A stretch of 26,367 nucleotides of DNA, from the NCBI GenBank assembly GCA_017628435.1, contig JAGBZE010000009.1:1-26367 (forward strand), given 5' to 3'. The DNA comes from Akkermansia sp. GTDB taxonomy: Bacteria; Verrucomicrobiota; Verrucomicrobiia; Verrucomicrobiales; Akkermansiaceae. The position numbers were made by a program, and so were the translations under genes. Positions 9,366 to 16,633 of the stretch are shown here, piece by piece. Below the pieces are notes generated by a model that ran no database searches, was not told the DNA's origin, and saw only the letters and a list, made by a program, of their open reading frames with translations. Every line of letters starts with the position of its first letter. The stretch's first letter is position 1.

Positions 9366-9947
9366 TCAGGCGTTGCGGTTGGCGAGCAGGTCGGTGAAGC
9401 ACTGGTTGATGCGGGCGGCGCGGCGCTCCAGAGCGCGCTCAAAGCAGCTCAGCGCAATGGTGCCGGGCACAGCAATGGCCAGACCGAAGATGGTGGTGTA
9501 GAGCGCTTTGGAGATGCCCAGGGCAATGCCGTCCTGCGCCTCCGGGGTGCCGAATACGCCGAAGATGTCCACAAGACCCCAGGCGGTGCCCAGAATGCCG
9601 AGCATGGGGGCAATGGTGGTGATGATGCTGATGGTGGCTAGCCCGGCGCGCTGGCGGTCGATGATGCAGCGGAGTCGGGCCTCCACCTGCTGCTCCAGCG
9701 CAGGGCCGGCGGGCTGGGTGCAGAGGAAGCTGAGCACCTGCGCCAGTTCATCCTGTGGGAAAGTCTGTGCCACGGCTTCCGGGGAAATGCGACCCTCGGC
9801 GGCGGCTTCGAGCCGGGGCAGGCATTTGTGCCGCCGGGTGAAGAGCATGTGGTACAGGATGGCTGCCAGCATGATGACGGAGCAGGCAAGCAGGGGAAGC
9901 CCGAAGGGATGACAGGCGGCAAAGAATTGACGGATGGTTTCGTGCAT
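9366..9947 (-). CDS. exbB: ExbB/TolQ/MotA-family proton channel protein
   Basis: This 193-residue protein is the ExbB-type stator partner of ExbD. There are three predicted membrane helices: 16-36, about 106-128 and about 145-168. A cytoplasmic loop lies between the first two. The MotA/TolQ/ExbB signature is clear in TIAPMLGILGTAWGLVDIF (111-129) and in the last helix, with ALYTTIFGLAIAVPG (148-162). It is on the short side for ExbB. The gene starts 18 bp after the tonB stop and ends 10 bp before exbD, so the three are surely co-transcribed. Which outer-membrane receptors it serves cannot be seen, since none are encoded here. Confidence 0.94.
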   Translation of the reverse strand: MHETIRQFFAACHPFGLPLLACSVIMLAAILYHMLFTRRHKCLPRLEAAAEGRISPEAVAQTFPQDELAQVLSFLCTQPAGPALEQQVEARLRCIIDRQRAGLATISIITTIAPMLGILGTAWGLVDIFGVFGTPEAQDGIALGISKALYTTIFGLAIAVPGTIALSCFERALERRAARINQCFTDLLANRNA

Positions 9948-9965
9948 GGTGGTCTGGTGGGTTAA

Positions 9966-11159
9966 TTAGTCAAAGTTGAATTCGAAGATGAGTTCCATGA
10001 GCTCGCCGATGACGTCGGCTTGCACTTCCTGCGGCATGGGTGGCAGGCTGGCTTTGCGGATAGCCTTGAAGGTGAAGGATTGCTGGCTGATGCTGGCACC
10101 GCTGCGGCGGATGAGCGCCATGCTGTCTATCTGCCCGCGCTTGGTAATGCGCAGGCTGATGGCGATGGTGCCGGGGATGATATCGCCGCGGTGTTCATCG
10201 CAGGCCATGTACCAGAAATGCGCTACGCGGCGGTAGACCAGCGCTTCATATATGCCGCGCGGGGTGGATGCTACATTGAGGGCGGCGCCGCGTCCCAGCA
10301 CAAAGCGCCCGCTGCTGCGGCTGCGGCGTTCGTAGGTGCGGAATCCGGGCTGCTGGGGCTGGCGCGCCAGGCTGGGGTCATAGAATACCTGCGGCATCTG
10401 CGGGCGGGGGAGTGAGTGGCGGGCATTCCCGGAGCCATCGGGGGCGCCTTTGGGGGCGGCATGCTGTTCCTGCAGCGTGGTGGGCACTTCCTCCTGCCGT
10501 TGCTGCAGCTGGAGATGGCCGCTCAGGTCATCGCTGAGGGTGAGGGATTTGGTGGCATCGATGAGGGTGTCCTCTGCGTCTTTTCCCCGGGCATCCGGGG
10601 AATCGGTGCCGGCCTCCTGGCCTTGTGCCGGAGCCTCTGCGGGTGGAGTGGGGGGCAGGGGCGGCTGGGGCTGCGGGGCTGGGGGAGCAGGCTGAGTTGC
10701 AGCCTCGTTCCTGCCCTCGTGTTCCAGGTCGCCTTCCTGGCGCTTCTGGTCAAAGGTGACCAGTTCCTCCTTTTCCTCGCCATTCTGGGCGGGGGCTGGG
10801 GTATCAGCGCGGCGGTGGGCGGCATCCGGCGCACTGGCAGCGCGGGTGTTGCGCTTGCCCTCGTAGTCCGGCTGGTCGGGCAGGGCCTGCGGCGTATCGG
10901 CGCTGGTCTTGGCAAAGGGTTTTTCTTCTGCCGGTGCTTCAGGCTTCTGCGGAGCCTCGGCCGCCTGCTTCTTCTGCACATCTGCCTTCTTGCGGGCAGC
11001 GGTGCGCAGCACCTGCACAGCCCGTGCTTTACGCGGTTTCTCCTGGAGTTTCACTTTTTCCTGTGGCGGCATCAGCAGAATCAGCCATGCCAGAAGCCCA
11101 TGCAGCAGCAGTGAGAGTGCCACGCAAAGAAGCACCCGGGAAAAACGTGTCTGCTGCAT
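9966..11159 (-). CDS. tonB: TonB-like energy transducer
   Basis: This 397-residue protein would span the periplasm and pass energy from ExbBD to outer-membrane transporters. A single N-terminal anchor helix (8-30) carries His20 in SLLLHG, matching the conserved membrane histidine of TonB. The long middle is rich in Pro, Gln, Glu and Ala, including a PPAPQPQPPLPPTPP run typical of the TonB spacer. The last 80-90 residues (from about HFWYMACDEHRGD to the C-terminus) have the TonB C-terminal pattern of small polar strand, amphipathic helix and terminal strands. The chosen ATG at 11159 places the basic MQQTRFSR directly before the helix. An in-frame ATG 75 bp upstream would add an unlikely leader. 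It heads the tonB-exbB-exbD unit. Confidence 0.88.
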   Translation of the reverse strand: MQQTRFSRVLLCVALSLLLHGLLAWLILLMPPQEKVKLQEKPRKARAVQVLRTAARKKADVQKKQAAEAPQKPEAPAEEKPFAKTSADTPQALPDQPDYEGKRNTRAASAPDAAHRRADTPAPAQNGEEKEELVTFDQKRQEGDLEHEGRNEAATQPAPPAPQPQPPLPPTPPAEAPAQGQEAGTDSPDARGKDAEDTLIDATKSLTLSDDLSGHLQLQQRQEEVPTTLQEQHAAPKGAPDGSGNARHSLPRPQMPQVFYDPSLARQPQQPGFRTYERRSRSSGRFVLGRGAALNVASTPRGIYEALVYRRVAHFWYMACDEHRGDIIPGTIAISLRITKRGQIDSMALIRRSGASISQQSFTFKAIRKASLPPMPQEVQADVIGELMELIFEFNFD

Positions 11160-11352
11160 ATTGTTCACTACTGTACCAGTTTGCCATGATACCACGCATT
11201 GCGCAAGCCTGCTTCCTGTCACCTGGAAGTACAATTTACAAGTGGGAACTTATAAAAACACTGCAAATGGAGATTTGTAGGAATGCAGATTTCAGAACGC
11301 AGAATGCAGAATAAGCAGTTAGTGCGCAGCCTGGCGGCCGCGCAAAGAAATG

Positions 11353-11382
11353 AAAATTACCTGAGATTTCTCAGGTAATTTT
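11353..11382. terminator. Perfect 14-bp palindrome followed by T-rich sequence
   Basis: The arms 11353-11366 and 11369-11382 are perfectly complementary with a 2-base centre. The 3' arm ends in AATTTT and is followed by GTTT. The same is true on the opposite strand, so it could terminate in both directions. It lies inside the 171-bp inverted-repeat element, upstream of tonB and away from any gene end, so it may serve the element rather than a gene. Confidence 0.5.
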
Positions 11383-11391
11383 GTTTACAGG

Positions 11392-11407
11392 TGCGGCAAA
11401 CGCCGCA
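11392..11407. repeat. Short GC hairpin inside the inverted-repeat element
   Basis: TGCGGC, an AAAC loop and GCCGCA form a 6-bp stem 9 bp after the larger palindrome. It has no T-tract, so it is not a convincing terminator. Confidence 0.45.
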
Positions 11408-11493
11408 TACAAACTCACAATTCTGCATTCTGACTTCTGAAATCTGCATTCGCCAAACTCCCATTTTGCTGGTAACTTCGACTTATTAGAAGC

Positions 11494-11709
11494 GGAGAAT
11501 TAAATTCTCCTTTGTTATTCCATGCGGCATGGAATAGTCGTCCCGCCGGCGCGGGTCTCAATGAAATACCCGTTTACGCGTGTATGAAATACCGCCTGTC
11601 GGCGGCATGAGAGCACCGCCAGCGGTGCATGAAATCCTTTGCTGTTGCAAAGGATGAAATACCTTCGCTGCGTTCAGGTATGATTTGTCGGCATTTCGTG
11701 CCGACAAAT
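11494..11709. repeat. Hairpin array with ATGAAATA spacers (array 1)
   Basis: Seven or eight different hairpins lie head to tail. Clear stems are 11494-11510 (8 bp), 11516-11536 (9 bp), 11542-11555 (5 bp), 11592-11605 (5 bp), 11613-11628 (7 bp), 11635-11654 (8 bp) and 11683-11709 (11 bp). Imperfect ones lie near 11568-11581 and 11661-11680. The stem sequences are unrelated, but from 11561 onward they are separated by a recurring ATGAAATA or ATGAAAT motif (11561-11568, 11584-11591, 11629-11635, 11654-11661), with a degenerate ATGAGAG at 11607-11613. With the element at 11281-11451 this accounts for most of the 600-bp gene-free stretch before the ferritin gene. Confidence 0.7.
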
Positions 11710-11751
11710 TGTGTTGGACTAACAGTGATACTATTCCTGCGCAGGATGGGC

Positions 11752-11757
11752 TATGAT
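11752..11757 (+). promoter_or_regulatory. Candidate -10 box of the ferritin gene, near-leaderless
   Basis: TATGAT lies 8 bp before the ATG at 11766, so transcription would begin at or next to the start codon. No good -35 box is seen 16-18 bp upstream, which makes this weaker than the pyrF case. There is also no Shine-Dalgarno sequence. Confidence 0.4.
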
Positions 11758-11765
11758 ACGCGGGT

Positions 11766-12266
11766 ATGAACCCGATTATTGTTGATGCTGTGAACCGGCA
11801 GATCAAGCTGGAGTTTGAGTCTGCTTTCCTTTACCTTGCCTTTTCCGGGAACCTGCGCCAATACGGCCTGCCGGGCATGGGGCATTGGATGCGAGAGCAA
11901 TACCGCGAGGAATGCGGCCACGCTCTGCGTTTTGTCTCGCATCTGGAGAACCGCCGGGCGAAGGTGCTCATCCCCAGTGTGGTGGCACCGGAATACAAGT
12001 GGGAAACGCCGCTGGATTTGTTCCGCATGGCGCTGGAGCATGAACGCCGCATCACGGCCTCGATTCACGAGCTGCTCACTCTTTGCCGCGAGCAGAAGGA
12101 ATACGCCACCCAGTGCCTCCTTTTCGATTATGTGAAGGAGCAGGTGGAGGAAGAGCTGCAGGTGGAGGAGATTGTGGATATCATGACTCTCTGCGGTTCC
12201 CGCATAGATGAACTGCTGAGTCTGGACCAGAAGCTCGCCGCCCGAACTACCCAGGCGTGGGAGTGA
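11766..12266 (+). CDS. Bacterial non-heme ferritin
   Basis: This 166-residue cytoplasmic four-helix-bundle protein oxidises and stores iron in a 24-subunit shell. The ferroxidase-site residues align with E. coli FtnA: Glu16 (IKLEFES), Glu49 and His52 (EECGH), Glu93 (EHERRIT), and Gln126 with Glu129/Glu130 (KEQVEEE). Length and the C-terminal short helix fit the FtnA type rather than bacterioferritin, as the usual haem-ligand Met is not evident. It is a single-gene unit. Its end converges on the exonuclease gene with a GC hairpin between them. The sequence shows no obvious Fur-type operator upstream. Confidence 0.95.
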   Translation: MNPIIVDAVNRQIKLEFESAFLYLAFSGNLRQYGLPGMGHWMREQYREECGHALRFVSHLENRRAKVLIPSVVAPEYKWETPLDLFRMALEHERRITASIHELLTLCREQKEYATQCLLFDYVKEQVEEELQVEEIVDIMTLCGSRIDELLSLDQKLAARTTQAWE

Positions 12267-12271
12267 AGGGG

Positions 12272-12336
12272 GTGTCTATTGACGATTGACTATTGACTAT
12301 TAGAGAATTCCGCGGGCCTTTGGCCCGCCTGAATTT
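12272..12336 (+). repeat. Dispersed intergenic repeat, copy A
   Basis: Tandem-like ATTGACTATTGAC words are followed by GAATTCC, a GC hairpin (12312-12328) and CTGAATTTT. A second copy lies at 22731-22797 in the opposite orientation. They share the exact 15-mer at 12281-12295, and both have a different GC hairpin in the same place next to a GAATT-type word. Confidence 0.6.
12312..12328. terminator. GC hairpin between convergent ferritin and exonuclease genes
   Basis: GCGGGCC, a TTT loop and GGCCCGC form a perfect 7-bp stem. On the plus strand CTGAATTTT follows. The convergent position suits a shared terminator, though the T-tract is short and offset. Confidence 0.5.
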
Positions 12337-12347
12337 TGCTGTTCGCT

Positions 12348-12950
12348 TCAGCTATCGCTTACGGCGAAAGCAATGTCCTGCAGGGTGGTGCGGTGCATGC
12401 TGAGGGCGCTGACCAGAGTGCGGAGCAGCTGGAGGGAGGCGGCGGCGTCGTAAAGAGCATCGTGCCAGCGGGCGTGGGTGGAGTCATTTACCAGGGCGGT
12501 GACTGTATCGGTGATGCCCAGGGCCTCGCACACACAGGAAAGGGAATGGTCCGGTAAATCCGGCGCGGCCTGGCGGGCCAGGGCCAGGGTATCCACCCAG
12601 GGGCCGAATCCGTGGCCGGGGAAGCTGCGCAGGAAGCGTTTTTCCGTGGCGGGGTTATGCCCCAGCACTACGGCGCCGCGCAGCATATCGCGAATCTGCG
12701 GCCAGAGCGAGGCATAGGCCGGGGCATCGCGCAGCATGTCGGTGGTGATGCCGTGCACTCTGGCGGCGCTCCATCGCACCGGGCGGTTGCAGGCAATGTA
12801 GCTGGTGAAGAGGCGGGGCGTTTCAGAGAACAGCCCCTCCACGCGTACGATGCCAATCTGCACCGGGCAGTCAGTCTCGCCCGGTGCGGTGCCGGCGGAT
12901 TCAAAATCGATGGCCGCCCAGCTCAGGTCTTCCAGTGCCGTGTGCTTCAC
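12348..12950 (-). CDS. DnaQ-like DEDDh 3'-5' exonuclease
   Basis: This 200-residue protein belongs to the RNase T/DnaQ exonuclease fold, which removes nucleotides from 3' ends using two metal ions. Motif I is AIDFESA (Asp15, Glu17) and motif III is HARWHDA (His159, Asp164). Motif II reads GHNPATEKRFL, with Glu103 where the third acidic residue is normally Asp. The GTG at 12950 is the start: it follows the upstream stop by 1 bp, no ATG occurs before motif I, and residues upstream of it do not resemble the family. It is the last gene of a five-gene operon. Without fused domains its role (proofreading, RNA processing or repair) is open. Confidence 0.85.
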   Translation of the reverse strand: MKHTALEDLSWAAIDFESAGTAPGETDCPVQIGIVRVEGLFSETPRLFTSYIACNRPVRWSAARVHGITTDMLRDAPAYASLWPQIRDMLRGAVVLGHNPATEKRFLRSFPGHGFGPWVDTLALARQAAPDLPDHSLSCVCEALGITDTVTALVNDSTHARWHDALYDAAASLQLLRTLVSALSMHRTTLQDIAFAVSDS

Positions 12951-12951
12951 C

Positions 12952-14256
12952 TTAATTCTGTTTCTGCCAGCCGTGAATGGCCTGAAGCTCTGCGCAGAGG
13001 GCGGCGTAATCGCAGGTGAGGAACTGGCCGTCGCGGTAGAGTTCCTGGCCATCGACCACGGTGAGCTTGTTTTCCAGACCGGAGGCGGCGTACACAATGT
13101 TGGACACGATGTTGTGCACCGGTTGCATGTTCGGTGTGGTGAGATCCAGCGCAATGAAATCGGCCTTCATGCCGGGTTCCAGAATGCCGATAAGCGGGTC
13201 GTGCAGGGCATCGGAGCCGCCGCGGGTGGCCATGTCGAGCGCCATCTGGGCGGGGCAGGCGGTGGAGTCGAGGTGCGTGACCTTCTGCAGGAGACTGGCC
13301 ATGTACATCTCACGCACCATGTTCTGGGCGTTGTTGCTGGCGGGGCCGTCGGTGCCTAGAGCCACGGGGATGTGGTAGCGCTGCATGGCGCCGATGGGGG
13401 CCACGCCGCTGGCCAGCTTCATGTTGCTGGCGGGGTTGTGCACCACAGTGCAGCGGCCTTCAGCCAGCAGCTCCATATCGTGCTCATCTGCATGCACTAC
13501 GTGGAAGAAGGTGCTGTCCGGCTGGAGCAGACCCAGGCTCTCGCAGTACGGAATGGGGCGCATGCCGAAGTTCTGCAGGCAGGTCTGGGTTTCGGCCTCG
13601 GTCTCTGCCAGGTGCATGCCGAAGAGGGCACCGGTCTCATCTGCCAGGGCGCGGCACTTGGTGAGCAAGTCGGCATTGGTGGTGTAGGGCGCGTGCGGCA
13701 GCACGGCCTGGCGGATGCGCGGGTGGCCTTTCCATGCCTCTGCCTGGGCGCGCACGAGGTCAAAATAGGCCTCGGCATCCTTGCAGGTGAGCGAGGGGAA
13801 GAACTGCGTGACGCTTTCGCCCATGACCGCACGCATGCCCAGCTTGTCCGCCGCGCGGAACACGCTGTTCTGGTGCATGTACATGTCGTAGAAGGCGGTT
13901 GTGCCGGTACGAATCATCTCTGCAAGGGAGAACATGGCCCCCAGCTCCACCAGTTCGGGGGTGAGGCGTGCCTCTGCCGGGAAAATATCCTGCGTGAGCC
14001 AGTCCATGAGTGCCTTGTCATCTGAATACCCGCGCAGCAGGCTCATGGAGACATGCGTGTGGGCATTGATAAGACCGGGCATGATGACGGCTTTGCCTAA
14101 ATCCACGCGGCGGGCATCCGGGAAGAGAATCTCGAGCAGGTCTGTATGCCCCACGGAGAGGATTTTGCCGTCTTCCACGGCTATAGCGGCCTTTTCCAGA
14201 ATGTCACGAGCGTCATTCTGGGTGACTACGTAATCGGCGGTATAAAGGGAAATCAT
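12952..14256 (-). CDS. mtaD: MtaD-type amidohydrolase (methylthioadenosine/S-adenosylhomocysteine deaminase family)
   Basis: This 434-residue cytoplasmic metal-dependent deaminase belongs to the amidohydrolase superfamily. Metal and catalytic motifs in order are NAHTHVSMSLLRG with His66 and His68, MHLAETEAE with His215 and Glu218, His255 in HVVHADEHD, and GTDGPASNN with Asp303. The order and wording match the MtaD/TrzN/SsnA branch, whose characterised members deaminate 5'-methylthioadenosine and S-adenosylhomocysteine. Related enzymes act on other aminated rings, so the substrate is inferred. The N-terminal strand region and the closing GMKADFIALDL are the usual composite beta domain. The gene starts 18 bp after the membrane protein gene and ends 1 bp before the exonuclease start. 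Confidence 0.88.
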   Translation of the reverse strand: MISLYTADYVVTQNDARDILEKAAIAVEDGKILSVGHTDLLEILFPDARRVDLGKAVIMPGLINAHTHVSMSLLRGYSDDKALMDWLTQDIFPAEARLTPELVELGAMFSLAEMIRTGTTAFYDMYMHQNSVFRAADKLGMRAVMGESVTQFFPSLTCKDAEAYFDLVRAQAEAWKGHPRIRQAVLPHAPYTTNADLLTKCRALADETGALFGMHLAETEAETQTCLQNFGMRPIPYCESLGLLQPDSTFFHVVHADEHDMELLAEGRCTVVHNPASNMKLASGVAPIGAMQRYHIPVALGTDGPASNNAQNMVREMYMASLLQKVTHLDSTACPAQMALDMATRGGSDALHDPLIGILEPGMKADFIALDLTTPNMQPVHNIVSNIVYAASGLENKLTVVDGQELYRDGQFLTCDYAALCAELQAIHGWQKQN

Positions 14257-14274
14257 GGCAGGGTGATGAAGGGG

Positions 14275-14853
14275 TTACCAGAACAGGCCGGCGCAGGTGC
14301 AGATGCTCAGACCGTAGATGAAGTTGAACACGGCAAGGCCGGAGATGAGGCGCGGACGCTGGCCCAGCCAGTTCATCCAGTCGCGGAAGAGGTAGGGCTT
14401 GCCCACCCAGAACATGGCAACGGTGAGCACCGGGTACCACCACAGGGGGATGAGGATGCGGGAGTGCGGGTCCTTGAGGAAGGCTGCGCTCATGGGAACA
14501 ATGGCCATGAGCAGCAGTAAAAAGCCCAGCGCGCGTGCAAAGAGCTGTTCCTTGGCCATGCTGCTCATCACAAACCAGATAACCGGGCAGAGGATGAGGA
14601 GAATGCCGCGAAAGCTCTCGAACTCAAACAGCGGCATGCACAGCGGGTTCCAGTCTGCCTTGAAGAGCAGCAGCGCCACCCACAGGAAATCGATGCCCAG
14701 CAGCACGGTGCCGGCGCTGCTTTTGGCGTGCACGCTGGTGAGCTGGCGGCGGAATTTTTCCGGGCAGAGCAGAACATACAGGCTCAGCAGCATGAGTATC
14801 ATGCCCATGATGAAGCCCGTGGGGGCCAGAGAAAGTGACTCGTAGATATGCAT
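14275..14853 (-). CDS. Six-helix inner-membrane protein of unknown function
   Basis: I do not recognise this 192-residue protein. It has about six hydrophobic segments (roughly 12-30, 47-65, 82-100, 106-125, 133-150 and 170-190) joined by short loops. The basic first loop (FRRQ, HAK) suggests a cytoplasmic side there. No catalytic motif stands out. Two cysteines lie close together near the C-terminus (ICTCAG). It sits 20 bp after the CNNM-type gene and 18 bp before mtaD, so it is co-transcribed with both. Context hints at no specific job. Confidence 0.85.
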   Translation of the reverse strand: MHIYESLSLAPTGFIMGMILMLLSLYVLLCPEKFRRQLTSVHAKSSAGTVLLGIDFLWVALLLFKADWNPLCMPLFEFESFRGILLILCPVIWFVMSSMAKEQLFARALGFLLLLMAIVPMSAAFLKDPHSRILIPLWWYPVLTVAMFWVGKPYLFRDWMNWLGQRPRLISGLAVFNFIYGLSICTCAGLFW

Positions 14854-14873
14854 ATGTGGTTCTGGGGTAAGGA

Positions 14874-16286
14874 TTACACGTCGAGGTCGTCGTCATCGCC
14901 GTCCTCCTCCAGCGGGGAGTGCTCCAGACGAGCCTGGGTCACACGTCGGCCATCGGTTCCGATGACGGTGATAAGGTAATCGCGCAGGCGAATCTGCTCA
15001 TTGCACTCGGCCAGGTGGCCGAGGTGGTCGGTGATGTAGCCGCTGAGGGTGGAAATGCCGTTGTCTTTCTCGATTTCGCCGATTCCGGGCAGCTCTTCCT
15101 CGAGGTCGAAGAGGGCAATGGAACCGCTGGCGATGTACTGCCCTTCGGCCACCTTGAAGAAGGTGCGGGCAGCTTCGGTCTCGAATTCATCCTGAATGTC
15201 GTTGCCCACAATCTCCTCCAGCACATCATCCAGATACACCAGCCCCTGCGCCTCGCCGTATTCATCCACCACCAGGGCAAAGTGCGTGTGCTCGCGGGAG
15301 AAGAAGTCGAGCAGGGTATCCAGTTTCATGGTTTCGGGCACCACCTTGAGCTCACGGCGTTCGACCATGATGTCACGCGTGCCGCTGTGCACCATTTTGA
15401 GGATGTCTTTCACGTGCACCCAGCCTTTGGCGTGGTCCAGGTGGCCGGAAACCAGGGCAAAGCGGCTGTGGCGGCTGGTGAGCACTTGCTCCAGCAGCTC
15501 ATCAAAGCTTTTGTTGATATCCAGCACTTCCACGCGGCTGCGAGGCACCAGAATATCGCGCACGGAGCGGTCGTTCAGCTCCAGGGCGTTCATGGAAATC
15601 TCGGCCTCGGTTTCCGTCACTTCCTTGCTTCGGCCACTGGCCTCCACAATGAGGGCAATTTCCTCGGCACTGTGGGATTCATTCGGCTCATAGTGCGGGT
15701 CCACGCCGAATACACGGTGGGCAATGGCGTTGGCCGTGTTGTTGAACAGCAGGATAATCCACTTCGTGTACTTGGCGAAGCGGTGCATGGAAACTGCTGT
15801 GGCCAGGGCAATCTGCAGCGGTTTGCGGATGGCCAGGCTCTTGGGTACCAGCTCACCCAGCACTACGTGGGCAAAGGTGAAGATGGCGTAGGAAAGGGTG
15901 TAGGAGATGACATGCACCACTGTGGGACTCAGGTGCAGGTAGTAGCTCAGCGGGCTCTCGATGAGGCTGGCAATGAAGGGCTCACCCATGGCACCCAGGG
16001 CCAGAGAGGCAAAGGTGATGCCCACCTGATTGGCGGAAAGGTAGGTGTCCAGGTGGCGCACGATGTGGCGGGTGGTGCGGCGGCGCAAGGCCTGAGCCTT
16101 GGTGTCGCTCGCGTCCTCGGCCAGCTGGCTTTCGCGCACGCGGGCGCATGCGAACTCATTCGCCACGAAAAAGGCGTTCAGAAACAGGAAGAAGCTGATG
16201 CCCACCACGAAGAGCACGATCTCGCCGACGCTCGGATAGGTCCACTCCAGCCGGGCGATTTCTTCAGGTGTAAGGAAAAATTGCAT
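14874..16286 (-). CDS. CNNM/CorC-type membrane protein with CBS pair
   Basis: This 470-residue protein has the three-part build of the HlyC/CorC (CNNM) family, whose members export Mg2+ or other divalent ions. Residues 22-205 form the DUF21 membrane domain, with the family signature LGELVPKSLAI at 143-153. Residues 243-368 are two CBS domains (DILVPRSRVEVL; FALVVDEYGEAQGLVYLDDVLEEIVG) that bind adenine nucleotides. Residues about 380-455 are the CorC/HlyC C-terminal domain. The tail is highly acidic (EEDGDDDD). The older name hemolysin for this family is misleading. The gene begins 12 bp after the FmdB-type gene. The ion it moves cannot be read from the sequence. Confidence 0.92.
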   Translation of the reverse strand: MQFFLTPEEIARLEWTYPSVGEIVLFVVGISFFLFLNAFFVANEFACARVRESQLAEDASDTKAQALRRRTTRHIVRHLDTYLSANQVGITFASLALGAMGEPFIASLIESPLSYYLHLSPTVVHVISYTLSYAIFTFAHVVLGELVPKSLAIRKPLQIALATAVSMHRFAKYTKWIILLFNNTANAIAHRVFGVDPHYEPNESHSAEEIALIVEASGRSKEVTETEAEISMNALELNDRSVRDILVPRSRVEVLDINKSFDELLEQVLTSRHSRFALVSGHLDHAKGWVHVKDILKMVHSGTRDIMVERRELKVVPETMKLDTLLDFFSREHTHFALVVDEYGEAQGLVYLDDVLEEIVGNDIQDEFETEAARTFFKVAEGQYIASGSIALFDLEEELPGIGEIEKDNGISTLSGYITDHLGHLAECNEQIRLRDYLITVIGTDGRRVTQARLEHSPLEEDGDDDDLDV

Positions 16287-16298
16287 ATGGTTCGGGTA

Positions 16299-16559
16299 TT
16301 AAAGCTTTTCGTACACGCCCTGGTCACGCTTCTGCATCACAGTGAAGCCTGCCTTCTTGGCATCGCTGATGGAGAGCGGTGCCGTAATCTTCGGCACATT
16401 CACATTACCAATCTTCTTGCGCACCGGGTTCTTGCAATACATACAGTGGGTGAGGGGGGCGCGGTCTGCCGGGCGCATCAATTCAAAGCCCTTGCGGCAC
16501 ATGCGGCAAGATCGCTCAGGGTCTTCCGGATTCTCTGATATGTATTCGTAGATGGGCAT
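16299..16559 (-). CDS. FmdB-type zinc-ribbon protein
   Basis: This 86-residue protein starts MPIYEY, the hallmark of the FmdB regulatory-protein family. It has one zinc ribbon made by Cys18-X2-Cys21 and Cys39-X2-Cys42. The family is widespread and named after a putative regulator of formamidase; its real function is unclear. The ATG at 16559 is chosen because MPIYEY is the usual N-terminus. An in-frame ATG 15 bp upstream adds five atypical residues. It is the first gene of the five-gene operon and has its own promoter 33 bp upstream. Confidence 0.85.
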   Translation of the reverse strand: MPIYEYISENPEDPERSCRMCRKGFELMRPADRAPLTHCMYCKNPVRKKIGNVNVPKITAPLSISDAKKAGFTVMQKRDQGVYEKL

Positions 16560-16573
16560 CTGATAATAAAGCA

Positions 16574-16605
16574 ACGCGGGCTAGTCCGTATAGGATAGCC
16601 CGCGT
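16574..16605. terminator. Inverted repeat after rpsN, overlapping the next promoter
   Basis: The arms ACGCGGGCTA (16574-16583) and TAGCCCGCGT (16596-16605) are perfectly complementary with a 12-base loop. Read from rpsN, the hairpin is followed by a T-rich but interrupted stretch. It may end rpsN transcripts, act as an operator for the downstream promoter, or both. Confidence 0.45.
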
Positions 16606-16619
16606 GAAAAAATTGTCAA
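16592..16619 (-). promoter_or_regulatory. Promoter of the fmdB-CNNM-mtaD-exonuclease operon
   Basis: A consensus TTGACA -35 box (16614-16619) and a TATCCT -10 box (16592-16597) are separated by 16 bp on the minus strand. The predicted start near 16585 gives a leader of about 26 nt. It overlaps a 10-bp inverted repeat, so termination of rpsN and initiation of this operon share the same bases. Confidence 0.6.
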
Positions 16620-16633
16620 GTCTATATCAGGAC

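Larger units (their letters stand above)
11281..11451. repeat. Element bounded by 31-bp inverted repeats
   Basis: Two 31-bp arms (11281-11311 and 11421-11451) are reverse complements except for two positions. Weaker similarity continues outward for about 20 bp. The 109-bp interior encodes nothing and holds two further perfect palindromes. The size and nested symmetry recall a MITE or palindromic intergenic repeat, but no target-site duplication is evident. Confidence 0.6.

Noticed and set aside
11494..11709. A CRISPR array
   Set aside because: The recurrent motif is only 7-8 bp, the intervals are short, uneven and self-complementary, and no cas gene is nearby.
11558..11806. An 82-codon frame through hairpin array 1
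   Set aside because: It reads through palindromes and has no start context or family resemblance.
12951..13154. N-terminal extension of the exonuclease frame
   Set aside because: It overlaps the end of mtaD and does not resemble DnaQ proteins. The GTG at 12950 immediately precedes the domain.
14919..16538. A 539-codon open frame on the plus strand
   Set aside because: It is antisense to the CNNM-type and FmdB-type genes. The His/Val/Gln-rich translation is a shadow of codon bias.
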